This document shows positions 50,476 through 59,074 of a stretch of 64,000 nucleotides of DNA, one piece after another. The notes under the pieces are model-generated. The model was not told the DNA's origin. It was given only the letters and a program-made list of their open reading frames with translations, and searched no databases. The first letter of the stretch is position 1. Every line of letters starts with the position of its first letter. Source of the DNA: Microbacterium sp. cf046 (GTDB lineage: Bacteria > Actinomycetota > Actinomycetes > Actinomycetales > Microbacteriaceae); contig NZ_FOZJ01000003.1 in the NCBI RefSeq assembly GCF_900114345.1, positions 248,001 through 312,000 of the forward strand, written 5' to 3'. The translations under genes were made by a program, and so were the position numbers.

Positions 50476-51453
50476 TCAGACGGCACCGATGATCGCATTG
50501 TCGAGCCGGTCGGTGTCGAGGGCGGGCAGAGACGCGTTCGCGAGAAGCACGTAGGCGATGCCGGCCGACGGATGGATCCAGTACTCCGCGCCGGCCCATC
50601 CGCCGTGTCCATAGGCGTCGCGGTCGATCAGTCCGGGCGCGCGGGTGGGCAGATTCCAGGTGAAGCCCCAGTCCTGGCCGCGCTCGGCGGGGTAGGGGTC
50701 GAGGCGGGGGATGTCACCGGTCAGCGGTCGCAGGGTCATCGCGAGCGTCGCGGGACGCACGATTCCTTCACCGGCACGGAGGAGTGCGGACCCGATGGCG
50801 AGCAGATCCTGGGCGCGTCCGATCAGGCCCGCTCCCGGATTGCGCTTGCGGGCGAACCTCTCGACGTCGAGTCCTTCTTCGGCTGCGCCGATCACCGGAT
50901 GCGGGTCGGCGGCCTCGTCGATCGTGAGGCCGCCAGCGCCCAGCGGCGTCGCCCATGCCGCGAGTTCGGCATCCCACTCCCGGCCCGTCGCGTGCGCCAC
51001 CAGAGCCGCGATGCCCTCGTACGCGATCGTCGAGTAGCGCGACACGGTGCCCGCGCGGAAGTCCCGACCGACCGCCAGAAGCTCCTCGCGCAGCGGCGTC
51101 GAGCTGTCCATCAGGGGCTCGGAGATGCCCGAGGTGTGACTCGCGAGGTGGCGCAGCCGGACCACGTCATCGCGGTTCGCGCCGAATGCGGGCAGCGCAT
51201 CGGTCAGCGGGGTCTCGGCGGTGAGCAGCCCGCGCTCGATCGCCCGCGCAGCGGTGAGCCCGACGAGCGGCTTGGTGACCGAGAACAGGCGGTAGTGGTC
51301 ATCGACGCGCGCGGTGCGCCCCGGGCTCGCGCCGAACGCGTCGAGGGCGACCGTGCCCTCTGCGGTTGCGATGCCCAGCACCGCCGTCGGGAGGACCCCC
51401 TCGGTGACCTGGCGCTCGGCCCAGTCGAAGGCGTGCGAGAACTGCTGGGACAT
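50476..51453 (-). CDS. serine hydrolase, beta-lactamase/esterase class C-like
   Basis: 325 residues from ATG 51453. FSVTKPLVG gives the Ser58-x-x-Lys61 dyad, RYSTIAYEG the Tyr motif and YGHGGWAGAEYW the third (HGG) motif. No signal peptide, so an intracellular esterase or amidase is more likely than a penicillin-interacting enzyme. It is the last gene of the seven-gene operon starting at 58942, 12 nt after the GH35 stop, so it may remove an ester (acetyl, feruloyl or methyl) from the imported glycan. Confidence 0.85.
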   Translation of the reverse strand: MSQQFSHAFDWAERQVTEGVLPTAVLGIATAEGTVALDAFGASPGRTARVDDHYRLFSVTKPLVGLTAARAIERGLLTAETPLTDALPAFGANRDDVVRLRHLASHTSGISEPLMDSSTPLREELLAVGRDFRAGTVSRYSTIAYEGIAALVAHATGREWDAELAAWATPLGAGGLTIDEAADPHPVIGAAEEGLDVERFARKRNPGAGLIGRAQDLLAIGSALLRAGEGIVRPATLAMTLRPLTGDIPRLDPYPAERGQDWGFTWNLPTRAPGLIDRDAYGHGGWAGAEYWIHPSAGIAYVLLANASLPALDTDRLDNAIIGAV

Positions 51454-51465
51454 CACTCCACCCGC

Positions 51466-53247
51466 CTACTCACTCGTGTGTCCGAGATCGGGGCGTGCGA
51501 GGAAGCGCGCAGTGGCGTCGGTCACCGCCTCGAGTTCGACGATGGTGACGAGGTTGTCGCCGGCGCGGGTGACCGGTGCGGGGACGAACAGCGTGCGCTG
51601 CGGACCGCGGCGCCAGTAGCGCCCGAGGAAGAATCCGTTGATCCAGGCGTAGCCCTTGCCCCAGCCGCGGGTGTCGAGGAACAGATCAGCCTGAGCATCG
51701 AGCGAGAACGTGCCCCGCAGGCCGACCGGTCCGGTGGCGCGACTGTCGACGACTGCGGTGGCCGAGGCCGGCGCATCCGCCACCGCCTGCCCGAGGGCGG
51801 CGACATCGAACGACCGCACATGCCACGGCCCCGGGATCGGGGCACCGTCGACACGCGCTGGGCCGATGAGCCCCTTGGGCTCGCCGATCTTCGTGTCGTA
51901 GTTGACGCGGCCGGTCTCTTCGACGAGAAGGCGCACCTCGCTGCCGGCGGGGATGGTCCAGCCACGCTCTCGGAGGGTGCGCTGTAGCGTGCCGGCGGGC
52001 CGCTCGTCCACCTGCACCCACGCGTGGTCGCGCACCTCGTCGAACTCCAGCACGGTTGCGCGGTCGGTTGCGGGAGTGCCGTGGAGGGATGCCGCGTACT
52101 GGACGAGCACGACATCGGCGCCGAGTTCGTCCATCGTCGGCGGCGCGGCAAAGGTGCCGCGGTCGGTCGCGACCAGGTGCAGAGGGTCATCGACGCCTTC
52201 GAGTGCGACCTCGAACACGGGTGCGTCGACCGGCTCGGGCAGTGGCTCGTCAGGCACTGGAGCATGCCTGGAGATCACATCGCGGAATGCGTGGAACTTG
52301 TCGGTGAGGTCGCCGGACTCGCTGATCGGCGAGTCGTAGTCGTACGAGGTGACCATCGGCAGGTAGCGACCGGAGTCGTTCGCGCCGGCGGTGAGGGCGA
52401 AGTTGGTGCCGCCGTGCACCATGTAGATGTTGACCGACGCGCCGGCGGCCAGCAGCGCGTCGAGGTCGGCGGCGCTGTCGGCGAAGTTCGTGGTGTGGTG
52501 CGTCTCGCCCCAGTGGTCGAACCAGCCGCACCAGAACTCCATGCACATCAGTGGCCCGGTGCGCTGGTGCTCGCGCAGGGTCGCGAGACGCTCATGGATG
52601 CGGGAGCCGAACGAGCCCGTCATGTGCAGTCCCACGTGCGACCCGTTCTCGAGCATCTGCGCGATGGGCTGGTCGACCTGGGTGAGCGGCACCGTGATGC
52701 CTGCATCCCGCGTCAGCCGGATGAGCTCCGCGAGGTAGGCCTTGTCGGAGCCGTACGCGCCGTACTCGTTCTCGATCTGCACCAGGATGACCGAGCCGCC
52801 CTGGTCGATCTGCCGAGGCACGAGGATCTCGTTGACGCGTGCGAGGTAGTCGCTGACGGCCGAGAGGTAGCGCGGGTCCGAGCTGCGGAGCTTCATCGCC
52901 GGGTCTGCGGTGAGCCAGGTGGGCAGACCCCCGTTGTGCCACTCGGCGCACACATACGGACCGGGCCGCACGATGGCGTGCAGGCCCTCCTCGGCGATCA
53001 GGTCGAGAAACCGGCCGAGGTCGACGCCACCGGTCTGCGACCACTGCCCGCGCACCGGTTCATGCGCATTCCAGTGCACATACGTCTCGATCGCGTTCAG
53101 GCCCATCAGTCGGGCCTTGCGGATGCGGTCGCGCCACTGGTCAGGATGCACTCGCGGGTAGTGGATCGCCCCCGAGATGATGCGATGCGGCTCGCCGTCG
53201 AGCAGGAAGTCGGCATCGCCGATCTGAAAACGGGAGGGGCGGGTCAT
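51466..53247 (-). CDS. glycoside hydrolase family 35 beta-galactosidase
   Basis: 593 residues from ATG 53247 (ATGA overlap with the dehydrogenase stop). GH35 TIM barrel: IISGAIHYPRVHPDQWRDRI, GLNAIETYVHWNAHEP, RPGPYVCAEWHNGG, acid/base Glu161 in VQIENEYGAYG and nucleophile Glu237 in MEFWCGWFDHWG. Two C-terminal jelly-roll domains end with the usual KGYAWINGFFLGRYWRRGPQ. Cytoplasmic; it would release galactose from beta-galactosides such as arabinogalactan or pectic galactan oligomers. Confidence 0.95.
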   Translation of the reverse strand: MTRPSRFQIGDADFLLDGEPHRIISGAIHYPRVHPDQWRDRIRKARLMGLNAIETYVHWNAHEPVRGQWSQTGGVDLGRFLDLIAEEGLHAIVRPGPYVCAEWHNGGLPTWLTADPAMKLRSSDPRYLSAVSDYLARVNEILVPRQIDQGGSVILVQIENEYGAYGSDKAYLAELIRLTRDAGITVPLTQVDQPIAQMLENGSHVGLHMTGSFGSRIHERLATLREHQRTGPLMCMEFWCGWFDHWGETHHTTNFADSAADLDALLAAGASVNIYMVHGGTNFALTAGANDSGRYLPMVTSYDYDSPISESGDLTDKFHAFRDVISRHAPVPDEPLPEPVDAPVFEVALEGVDDPLHLVATDRGTFAAPPTMDELGADVVLVQYAASLHGTPATDRATVLEFDEVRDHAWVQVDERPAGTLQRTLRERGWTIPAGSEVRLLVEETGRVNYDTKIGEPKGLIGPARVDGAPIPGPWHVRSFDVAALGQAVADAPASATAVVDSRATGPVGLRGTFSLDAQADLFLDTRGWGKGYAWINGFFLGRYWRRGPQRTLFVPAPVTRAGDNLVTIVELEAVTDATARFLARPDLGHTSE

Positions 53248-54698
53248 CGCGTCCTCACGGGTGCCTGCAGCACACCGTTGCGGCGGTGCGGAAGGGTCGC
53301 GAGTGCGTCGTCGCGAAGCACTGCCGGAAGGAGGGCCTGCGGGGCGGACTGGTACGCGACCGGCCGGAGGAACCGGCGGATCGCCGACGCGCCGACCGAG
53401 GTGTGCAGCGAGGTCGTCGCAGGCCACGGACCGCCATGCTGCTGCGACCACGTCACGGCCACGCCGGTCGGCCAGCCCGCGAAGAGCACCCGCCCGGCTC
53501 GCGCCTCCAGCAGGGCCAGGGTCTCGGCGACATCGTCGCCCGGGTCGGAGTGCAGGGTCGCGCTGAGGCTTCCCGGCACGGTGCGCAGCGCCGCGTGCAG
53601 CTCCTCCGGCGAGGAGTACCGCACGAGCAGACTGACGGGTCCGAAGCACTCCTCGAGCAGCACCTCGGGTCGCTCAGCAACGGCCGCGGCATCCGTCGTC
53701 AGCACGATCGGCTGGGCGCCGTCGCCGGCCACGGTGCCCCGCGCGAGCACCTCGACCGAGGGGTCTGCGGCCAGCGCGTCGATGCCCGACGGGAAGGCGG
53801 CGGTGATGCGGTCGGTGAGCAGTGCCCCACCGGTCGTGTCGGGCACGAGAGCCCCGACCAGCGACTCGAAACCTGCACCCGCCGGGACGAACACGACGCC
53901 GGGCTTGGTGCAGAACTGCCCGACACCCAGCGTGAACGAGCCGACGAGACCCTGGGCGAGCTCCTCGCCGCGAGAGCCGGCGGCCGCAGCCGTGATCACG
54001 ACGGGGTTCACGCTGCCCAGCTCGCCGTAAAACGGGATCGGGTCGGGGCGCCTGGTGGCAAGGTCGTACAGAGCGCGCCCACCGGAGAGCGAGCCGGTGA
54101 ATCCGGCGGCCTGGATCACCGGATGCTGCACCAGCGCGTTCCCGGCTTCCCTGCCCTCGACGAGGCCGAGCGATCCGGCAGGCGCCCCGGCGGCCTCGAG
54201 TGCCGCCGCCACGATCGCGGCCGTCCGCCGTGACAGCTCCGGATGCCCCGAGTGGGCCTTCACGATCACAGGGCTGCCCGCAGCCAGCGCCGAGGCCGTG
54301 TCTCCGCCGGCGACCGAGAATGCGAAGGGGAAGTTCGAGGCCGAGAAGACCGCGACCGGCCCGACCGGCACGAGCAGGCGCCTCAGCTCCGGACGCGGCG
54401 GAGTGGCGGTGGCATCCGCGTCGTCCACGGTGAGCTCGAGGTACGAGCCCTCTTCGACGACCGCGGCGAACAGGCGCAGCTGACCCGACGTGCGACCGAC
54501 CTCGCCGCGGAGGCGGGTTTCACCCAGACGGGTCTCGCGGTCGGCGATCGGCACGAGTTCATCGGCGGCGGCATCGAGCGCATCAGCCGCCGCGCGCAAC
54601 CAGGCGGCCCGGTCGGCAGCGCTCGAGCCGGCCCAGATCGGGGCCGCAGCAGCGGCCGACGCGACGATGGCCTCGAGTTCTTCCGAGGTGGTGGTCAC
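53244..54698 (-). CDS. 2,5-dioxovalerate (alpha-ketoglutarate semialdehyde) dehydrogenase
   Basis: 484 residues from GTG 54698. Aldehyde dehydrogenase of the NADP-type AraE/KGSADH subgroup: VGPVAVFSASNFPFAFSVAGGDTASALAAG, FTGSLSGGRAL, Glu in PFYGELGSVNPV, catalytic Cys263 in GVGQFCTKPG and EECFGPVSLLVRY. It oxidises 2,5-dioxopentanoate to 2-oxoglutarate, the product of KdgD encoded three genes upstream in the same overlapped operon. A general fatty-aldehyde role is unlikely in this context. Confidence 0.9.
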   Translation of the reverse strand: MTTTSEELEAIVASAAAAAPIWAGSSAADRAAWLRAAADALDAAADELVPIADRETRLGETRLRGEVGRTSGQLRLFAAVVEEGSYLELTVDDADATATPPRPELRRLLVPVGPVAVFSASNFPFAFSVAGGDTASALAAGSPVIVKAHSGHPELSRRTAAIVAAALEAAGAPAGSLGLVEGREAGNALVQHPVIQAAGFTGSLSGGRALYDLATRRPDPIPFYGELGSVNPVVITAAAAGSRGEELAQGLVGSFTLGVGQFCTKPGVVFVPAGAGFESLVGALVPDTTGGALLTDRITAAFPSGIDALAADPSVEVLARGTVAGDGAQPIVLTTDAAAVAERPEVLLEECFGPVSLLVRYSSPEELHAALRTVPGSLSATLHSDPGDDVAETLALLEARAGRVLFAGWPTGVAVTWSQQHGGPWPATTSLHTSVGASAIRRFLRPVAYQSAPQALLPAVLRDDALATLPHRRNGVLQAPVRTR

Positions 54699-55801
54699 GA
54701 GAGGTCCTTTCGGGCGAAGCGGAGTCCGAGGCCGAGGTGGGGGAGGTCCGTGAGGCATCCGTCGGCGATCGCCACCGGGCTCGGGTCGATGAGAGCACCG
54801 AGCGCGCCGAAGCCGGCGTCCTCGACGTCCTCCACCATAGGCTCGCCGTTCGTGAGCGTGAGCGCGAGCTGGCCAGAGAGCTCGGGAAGAAGATGCGGAT
54901 GCAGAGGCACGCCGTGCTCGGCGGCGAGCGCGGCGATGCGCCGGAACGGAGTGATGCCCCCGACCCGGACGATGTTCGGCTGTACGATCTGCGCGGCTCC
55001 GGCACGCAGGTACTCGTCGAATCGGAACGCGGTATGCAGGTTCTCGCCGACCGCGATCGGTACGTCGATCCGCCGCGCGAGTTCGGCGTGGGAGGCGAGG
55101 TCATCCGCGCGCAGGGGCTCTTCGATCCACGCCGGGGCGAACGCCCCAAGAGCCCGGACCGACCGCGTCGCGCGATCGAGATCCCACCGCTGGTTGGCGT
55201 CGATCATCAAGTCGCAGTCGGGTCCGAGCAGCTCTCGCACCGCCGCGACGCGGTCGACGTCTTCGGCAAGGTCGGGTTTTCCGACCTTGATCTTGACCGC
55301 GTCGAAGCCCGCGTCTATCCAGCGACCGACCTGGGCCAGCAGCTCGTCGAGCGAGTAGTGGAGGTTGACCCCGCTGCCGTAGGCGCGCACCGAGGCGCGC
55401 GCGCGACCGAGCAGATCCACCGCCGATATCCCGCGGCGCCGGGCCTCGGCATCCCACAGCGCGAGATCGAGGCCGGCGAGCGCGATCGTCGTCAGCCCTC
55501 CGCCGCCCGCCTCGTGGAGGTGCCGCCACAGCGGGTCCCACAGAGTCTCGGGGTCGGCATCCCGCCCCAGAGCGGCTGGAGCGATGTCGTGCACCAGCAG
55601 CTCGTGTACCGCCTGGGCGCCGATCTGCGGGGTCCATGAGAAGCCCCAGCCCTCGACGCCGTCCGAGCGCACGACGTGGGTCGCGATCACACCGACCGAC
55701 GTGACATCCCCCGCCCAGGCCCGGGCGAGGGGCACCCGCAGCAGACGCGCGTCGAACTCCGCGACCGTCACCCCCCGCGCGCTCGGGATCAACGCAGTCA
55801 C
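54695..55801 (-). CDS. enolase-superfamily sugar-acid dehydratase (mandelate racemase-like)
   Basis: 368 residues from GTG 55801. Lys170-x-Lys172 in AVKIKVGK, metal ligands Asp201 (MIDANQRW), Glu227 (AWIEEPL) and Glu253 (VGENLH), and His303 in PLHPHLLPE. The Asp that normally pairs with this His is replaced by Asn276 in VQPNIVRVGG. The family dehydrates aldonic and aldaric acids. Between kdgD and the dioxovalerate dehydrogenase gene it is expected to make 5-dehydro-4-deoxyglucarate from glucarate/galactarate, or a related keto-deoxy acid. Confidence 0.85.
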   Translation of the reverse strand: MTALIPSARGVTVAEFDARLLRVPLARAWAGDVTSVGVIATHVVRSDGVEGWGFSWTPQIGAQAVHELLVHDIAPAALGRDADPETLWDPLWRHLHEAGGGGLTTIALAGLDLALWDAEARRRGISAVDLLGRARASVRAYGSGVNLHYSLDELLAQVGRWIDAGFDAVKIKVGKPDLAEDVDRVAAVRELLGPDCDLMIDANQRWDLDRATRSVRALGAFAPAWIEEPLRADDLASHAELARRIDVPIAVGENLHTAFRFDEYLRAGAAQIVQPNIVRVGGITPFRRIAALAAEHGVPLHPHLLPELSGQLALTLTNGEPMVEDVEDAGFGALGALIDPSPVAIADGCLTDLPHLGLGLRFARKDLS

Positions 55802-56697
55802 AGCAGCGCGCGGCCCGCTCCGAGGATCGCGGCGAGGCGCTCCTCCTGCGCGGGCGTGGGGTCGACGAGCGGCGCGCGCACGCCGCCGACGGCGAGGCCG
55901 CTGCGGCGCAGGCCGGCCTTGATGAGCGAGACCCCGAAGCCGGGGGTCTCATCGCGCAGTGCGACGAGCGGCGCATAGAATCCGTCGAGCAGAGCCAGTC
56001 GCCGGTCCTCGTCGCCGTCGACGTAGGCGCGGTAGTACGCGTTCGCGATCTCGGGAGCCATCGCGAAAGCCGCGGACGAATACAGCGGGATGCCGATGCC
56101 CCGGTATGCGCCCTGGGTGAGCTCGGCGGTGAGCAGGCCGTTGAAGAACACGAAGTCTGTGCGTCCGGTGGCGGCGACCGCGCGGACGATGAGCTGGGCG
56201 GTGCCGATGTCTCCGACCCCGTCCTTGAAGCCGACGACCTTCGGGTTCTGCGAGAGTCGAACCACGGAGTCGACCGTGTACTGCGCGGTCCCGCGGTGGT
56301 AGATCGCGACGGGAAGATCGGATGCCGCGGCGATCGCCTCGACGTACGCGATGAGTCCCGCCTGTGTGCCTCCCACGAGGTACGGCGGCAGCACGAGCAG
56401 TCCGTCTGCGCCGGCGTCGGCGGCCGCTCGTGCGACCTCGGTCGCGTGACCGAGCTGCCCGCCCGCCCCGGCGATCACCGGCACCGAGCCGGCGACGGTG
56501 TCGACGGCGACCTGGACGACCGTGGCCGCCTCGGTCGCCGACAGGGCGTGGTACTCGCCGGTGCCGCACGCGGGGAACACCGCGCCTGGGGCATGCTCCA
56601 GGGTGCGCGCGATGTGGGTGGAGAGAAGATCGGTGTCGACCCGGTCGGATGAGTCGAACGGGGTCACCGGGAAGAAGAGGATGCCATCGAAGTTCAT
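55798..56697 (-). CDS. kdgD: 5-dehydro-4-deoxyglucarate dehydratase (decarboxylating)
   Basis: 299 residues. DapA/NAL-type TIM barrel: GILFFPVTPFDSSDRVD, FPACGTGEYHALSATE, Tyr133 in VAIYHRG, Schiff-base Lys158 in VVGFKDGVGD, and RTPL-like VRAPLVDPTPAQEERL. The order and segments agree with KdgD. It removes water and CO2 from 5-dehydro-4-deoxyglucarate to give 2,5-dioxopentanoate. 2-keto-3-deoxy-arabonate dehydratase is the close alternative. Overlaps both neighbours by 4 nt. Confidence 0.88.
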   Translation of the reverse strand: MNFDGILFFPVTPFDSSDRVDTDLLSTHIARTLEHAPGAVFPACGTGEYHALSATEAATVVQVAVDTVAGSVPVIAGAGGQLGHATEVARAAADAGADGLLVLPPYLVGGTQAGLIAYVEAIAAASDLPVAIYHRGTAQYTVDSVVRLSQNPKVVGFKDGVGDIGTAQLIVRAVAATGRTDFVFFNGLLTAELTQGAYRGIGIPLYSSAAFAMAPEIANAYYRAYVDGDEDRRLALLDGFYAPLVALRDETPGFGVSLIKAGLRRSGLAVGGVRAPLVDPTPAQEERLAAILGAGRALL

Positions 56698-57608
56698 GCG
56701 TGCACGTCCGATCGGTCGTCAGCGGCGGCCAGCTCGGTGCGCCAGTCGTGTGCGGGGGTCCAGCCGAGCAGCGCTCGCGCCTTGGCGTTCGAGAAGGCGG
56801 GCGTCGTGCCGGTGAGCTCTGCTGCGGCGGCTGCGGTGCCCGGGTGGAACCGGGGGAGCAGGTCCGCGAGTGGCTCGCGGGCGAGGGCATCGTCGGCGCC
56901 GACGAAGAAGACCTCGCCGCTCGGGATGTCGCCGAGGGCGGCGAGCAGCGTGTCGGCGAAGGTGGCGACATCGCGGGCGTCGACGTAGTTGAACAGGGCC
57001 GGCGCGGAAAGCGCGGGGTCGTCGAGCCGCTCGCGCACCGTGTGACCCTGCTGGGTCGGTGCGCCACCCCACTCCTCGGGAGCGATCACGTAGCAGGGCC
57101 GGAAGGCGGCGAAGCGCACGGCGTCGCCGGTCTGGCGCTGCAGCATCGCGATGGACTGCTCGATCAGCAGCTTCGACAGGGCGTAGGCGTTCCAGGGGAG
57201 CGTGGGCGACACCTCGTCGAGGGGCAGTCGGTCGGGCGTCCAGCCGGTCGGCGCTCCGTATCCGATCACGGTCGGGCTCGACGCGGCGACGATCTTGGGG
57301 ATGCCGGCCTGCACCGCGCCGCCGAGCACCGACATCGCCAGCGCGGCGTTCGTGCGCAGGATGACGTCCTCCGGCGCGCTGAACGGCACGGCGATCGCGG
57401 CGAGGTGGATCACCGCGTCGGCCTGCGCATCGGTGAGGGCGTGTGCCGTAGCCGCGGCATCCGTCAGATCCAGCGAGACGTGCGCGACCTGCAGGTTCTC
57501 CGCTGGAGCCCGGTCGAAGGAAACCACCTCGTGCCCGCGCTCGGCGAGACCCGCGACCAGGCTGCGCCCCAGCCGGCCGGCGCCGCCCGTGACGACGATG
57601 CGGCTCAT
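56694..57608 (-). CDS. NAD-dependent epimerase/dehydratase family, candidate uronate dehydrogenase
   Basis: 304 residues. Extended SDR: VVTGGAGRLGRSLVAGLAERGHEVVSFDR, IHLAAIAVPFSAPEDV, Ser in AASSPTVIGYG and YALSK (Tyr/Lys). Asp after the second strand favours NAD+. Placed directly before kdgD and the dehydratase, it could oxidise D-glucuronate or galacturonate to the aldaro-lactone (Udh role). Its segments are less Udh-like than those of KdgD are KdgD-like, so another sugar epimerase/dehydrogenase activity remains open. Start overlaps the Gfo/Idh stop (TGATG). Confidence 0.75.
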   Translation of the reverse strand: MSRIVVTGGAGRLGRSLVAGLAERGHEVVSFDRAPAENLQVAHVSLDLTDAAATAHALTDAQADAVIHLAAIAVPFSAPEDVILRTNAALAMSVLGGAVQAGIPKIVAASSPTVIGYGAPTGWTPDRLPLDEVSPTLPWNAYALSKLLIEQSIAMLQRQTGDAVRFAAFRPCYVIAPEEWGGAPTQQGHTVRERLDDPALSAPALFNYVDARDVATFADTLLAALGDIPSGEVFFVGADDALAREPLADLLPRFHPGTAAAAAELTGTTPAFSNAKARALLGWTPAHDWRTELAAADDRSDVHA

Positions 57609-58942
57609 CAGACGCGCTGGGCGAGCAGGCGGATGCCGAGATCGGCGACTTCGACGGGCATGCCGGTCGACAGCGATCGGTTGCCCGCGATTCCGACGGC
57701 GATCGACTGCACGCCGTCGCGCCAGTTCGCCGGGCGGGCGAGCGGGTCCTCGCCGGGACCGATGAAGACGTCGGACAGCAGGATTGCGTCACCACCGCCG
57801 TGGCCGCCATCGCCGCCGAGGATGGCGATCTCGACGGGCGCCTCCCAGTGGCGCTGCAGCAGCAGACGCTCGGATTCGGGGCGCAGCGACACTGAAGTGC
57901 CGGCATCGACCGCGCTCGGGTCGAGCGCCGGAGTGAGGCCTTCGGCTTCGACCACCGCGCCGCGCTCGACGACGTCGAGTTCGACGCGGCCGAGCGTTCC
58001 GTTCACTGCGACGCGGTAGCCCTCCCACGGTGCGTGCGCATTGAGCGAGTAGCTGAGCGTCGCCCCGTTCGCGTAGTCGACCACGAGCGCGAGGTTGTCC
58101 TCGATCGTGATGCCCTCGCCGAACACATCCCGGTCGCGCACGTACCCGTCGTGGCCTTCGGCGTCGAGGTAGAGCGCCTTCAGGTTCGGGTGATCGCGCA
58201 GGTCGAGGTCGAACCCGTCGTGTGCACCGTCACGGGTGCCACGGGCGGGTCGATCGCCGAGTCCGCGCATGGCGGCATTGTCGGCACCGTAGAAGCGCAG
58301 CCCTCCCGAGGCGAAGACGCGCCGCGGAGTGGAATGGATCCACCAGTTCACGAGATCGAAGTGGTGGCTGGCCTTGTGCACGAGCAGTCCGCCCGAGTTC
58401 TTCTTCTCGCGATGCCAGCGGCGGAAGTAGTCGGCGCCGTGCTTGGTGTCGAGCATCCACTGGAAGTCGATCGAGGTGACCTCGCCGATGACGCCGTCCT
58501 GGATGACCTGGCGCAGCGTGCTGTTGCGAGGCGAGTACCGGTAGTTGAACGTGAGCAGCACGTCGCCGCCGGTGCGCTCGACGGCGTCTTCGATCGCGGC
58601 CGCGCTGTCGGCGTCGATCGTGAGGGGCTTCTCGACGACCACGTCTGCGCCCGCCTCGAGTGCGCGGATGATCAGGGGCGCGTGCTGGTCGTCGCGGGCC
58701 GTGATGACGACCCGGTCGATCTTCTCGGTCGCGATGAGCTCGTCGAGCCGGTCGGGGTGCCACGTCGAAGGCGCGACGATGCCGGCCCCGACCGCGCGCT
58801 GCACTGCGAGCGCGGCGCGGACGGGGTTCGGCTCGCAGATCGCGACGAGCTCAGCGTGGTCGGCGTACGCGCCTGCGATGGCATCGACGTACATCTGCGA
58901 ACGGCTGCCGGCTCCGACGACGGCATAACGACGCCTGCTCAT
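57608..58942 (-). CDS. Gfo/Idh/MocA-family oxidoreductase 2
   Basis: 444 residues from ATG 58942. YAVVGAGSRSQMYVDAIAG Rossmann motif, VVVEKPLTIDADS, LLTFNYRYSPRN, and GGLLVHKASHHFDLVNWWI (Lys/His catalytic region). It is longer than usual because of an extended C-terminal domain, as in GH109-like and sugar-dehydrogenase members. First gene of the seven-gene operon, with a LacI-type palindrome at 58961-58975 in its leader. Probably NAD-dependent oxidation of a sugar or glycoside from the same glycan. Confidence 0.85.
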   Translation of the reverse strand: MSRRRYAVVGAGSRSQMYVDAIAGAYADHAELVAICEPNPVRAALAVQRAVGAGIVAPSTWHPDRLDELIATEKIDRVVITARDDQHAPLIIRALEAGADVVVEKPLTIDADSAAAIEDAVERTGGDVLLTFNYRYSPRNSTLRQVIQDGVIGEVTSIDFQWMLDTKHGADYFRRWHREKKNSGGLLVHKASHHFDLVNWWIHSTPRRVFASGGLRFYGADNAAMRGLGDRPARGTRDGAHDGFDLDLRDHPNLKALYLDAEGHDGYVRDRDVFGEGITIEDNLALVVDYANGATLSYSLNAHAPWEGYRVAVNGTLGRVELDVVERGAVVEAEGLTPALDPSAVDAGTSVSLRPESERLLLQRHWEAPVEIAILGGDGGHGGGDAILLSDVFIGPGEDPLARPANWRDGVQSIAVGIAGNRSLSTGMPVEVADLGIRLLAQRV

Positions 58943-58960
58943 TCGGGACTCCTCGAATCG

Positions 58961-58975
58961 GGGAAGCGTTTTCCC
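58961..58975. promoter_or_regulatory. LacI-type operator in the leader of the GH35/uronate operon
   Basis: GGGAAGCGTTTTCCC, near-symmetric, 19 nt upstream of the Gfo/Idh start at 58942. A second, related palindrome is at 59083. The responsible regulator is not adjacent; it may be the LacI protein at 49385 or one outside the window. Confidence 0.65.
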
Positions 58976-59074
58976 GCCTCTCGCGCCCACGGTAGCACAG
59001 GCCCTCTCGTGAGGGGAATGATGCGAGATCGGATTCGCTGGTGAACGGCCGCAAGGTGTGACTACCATGGAGCC

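Noticed and set aside
55798-57608. Sialic acid or diaminopimelate function for the DapA-type gene
   Set aside because: Segments and neighbours (dehydratase, dioxovalerate dehydrogenase) fit KdgD; no nan or dap genes are adjacent.
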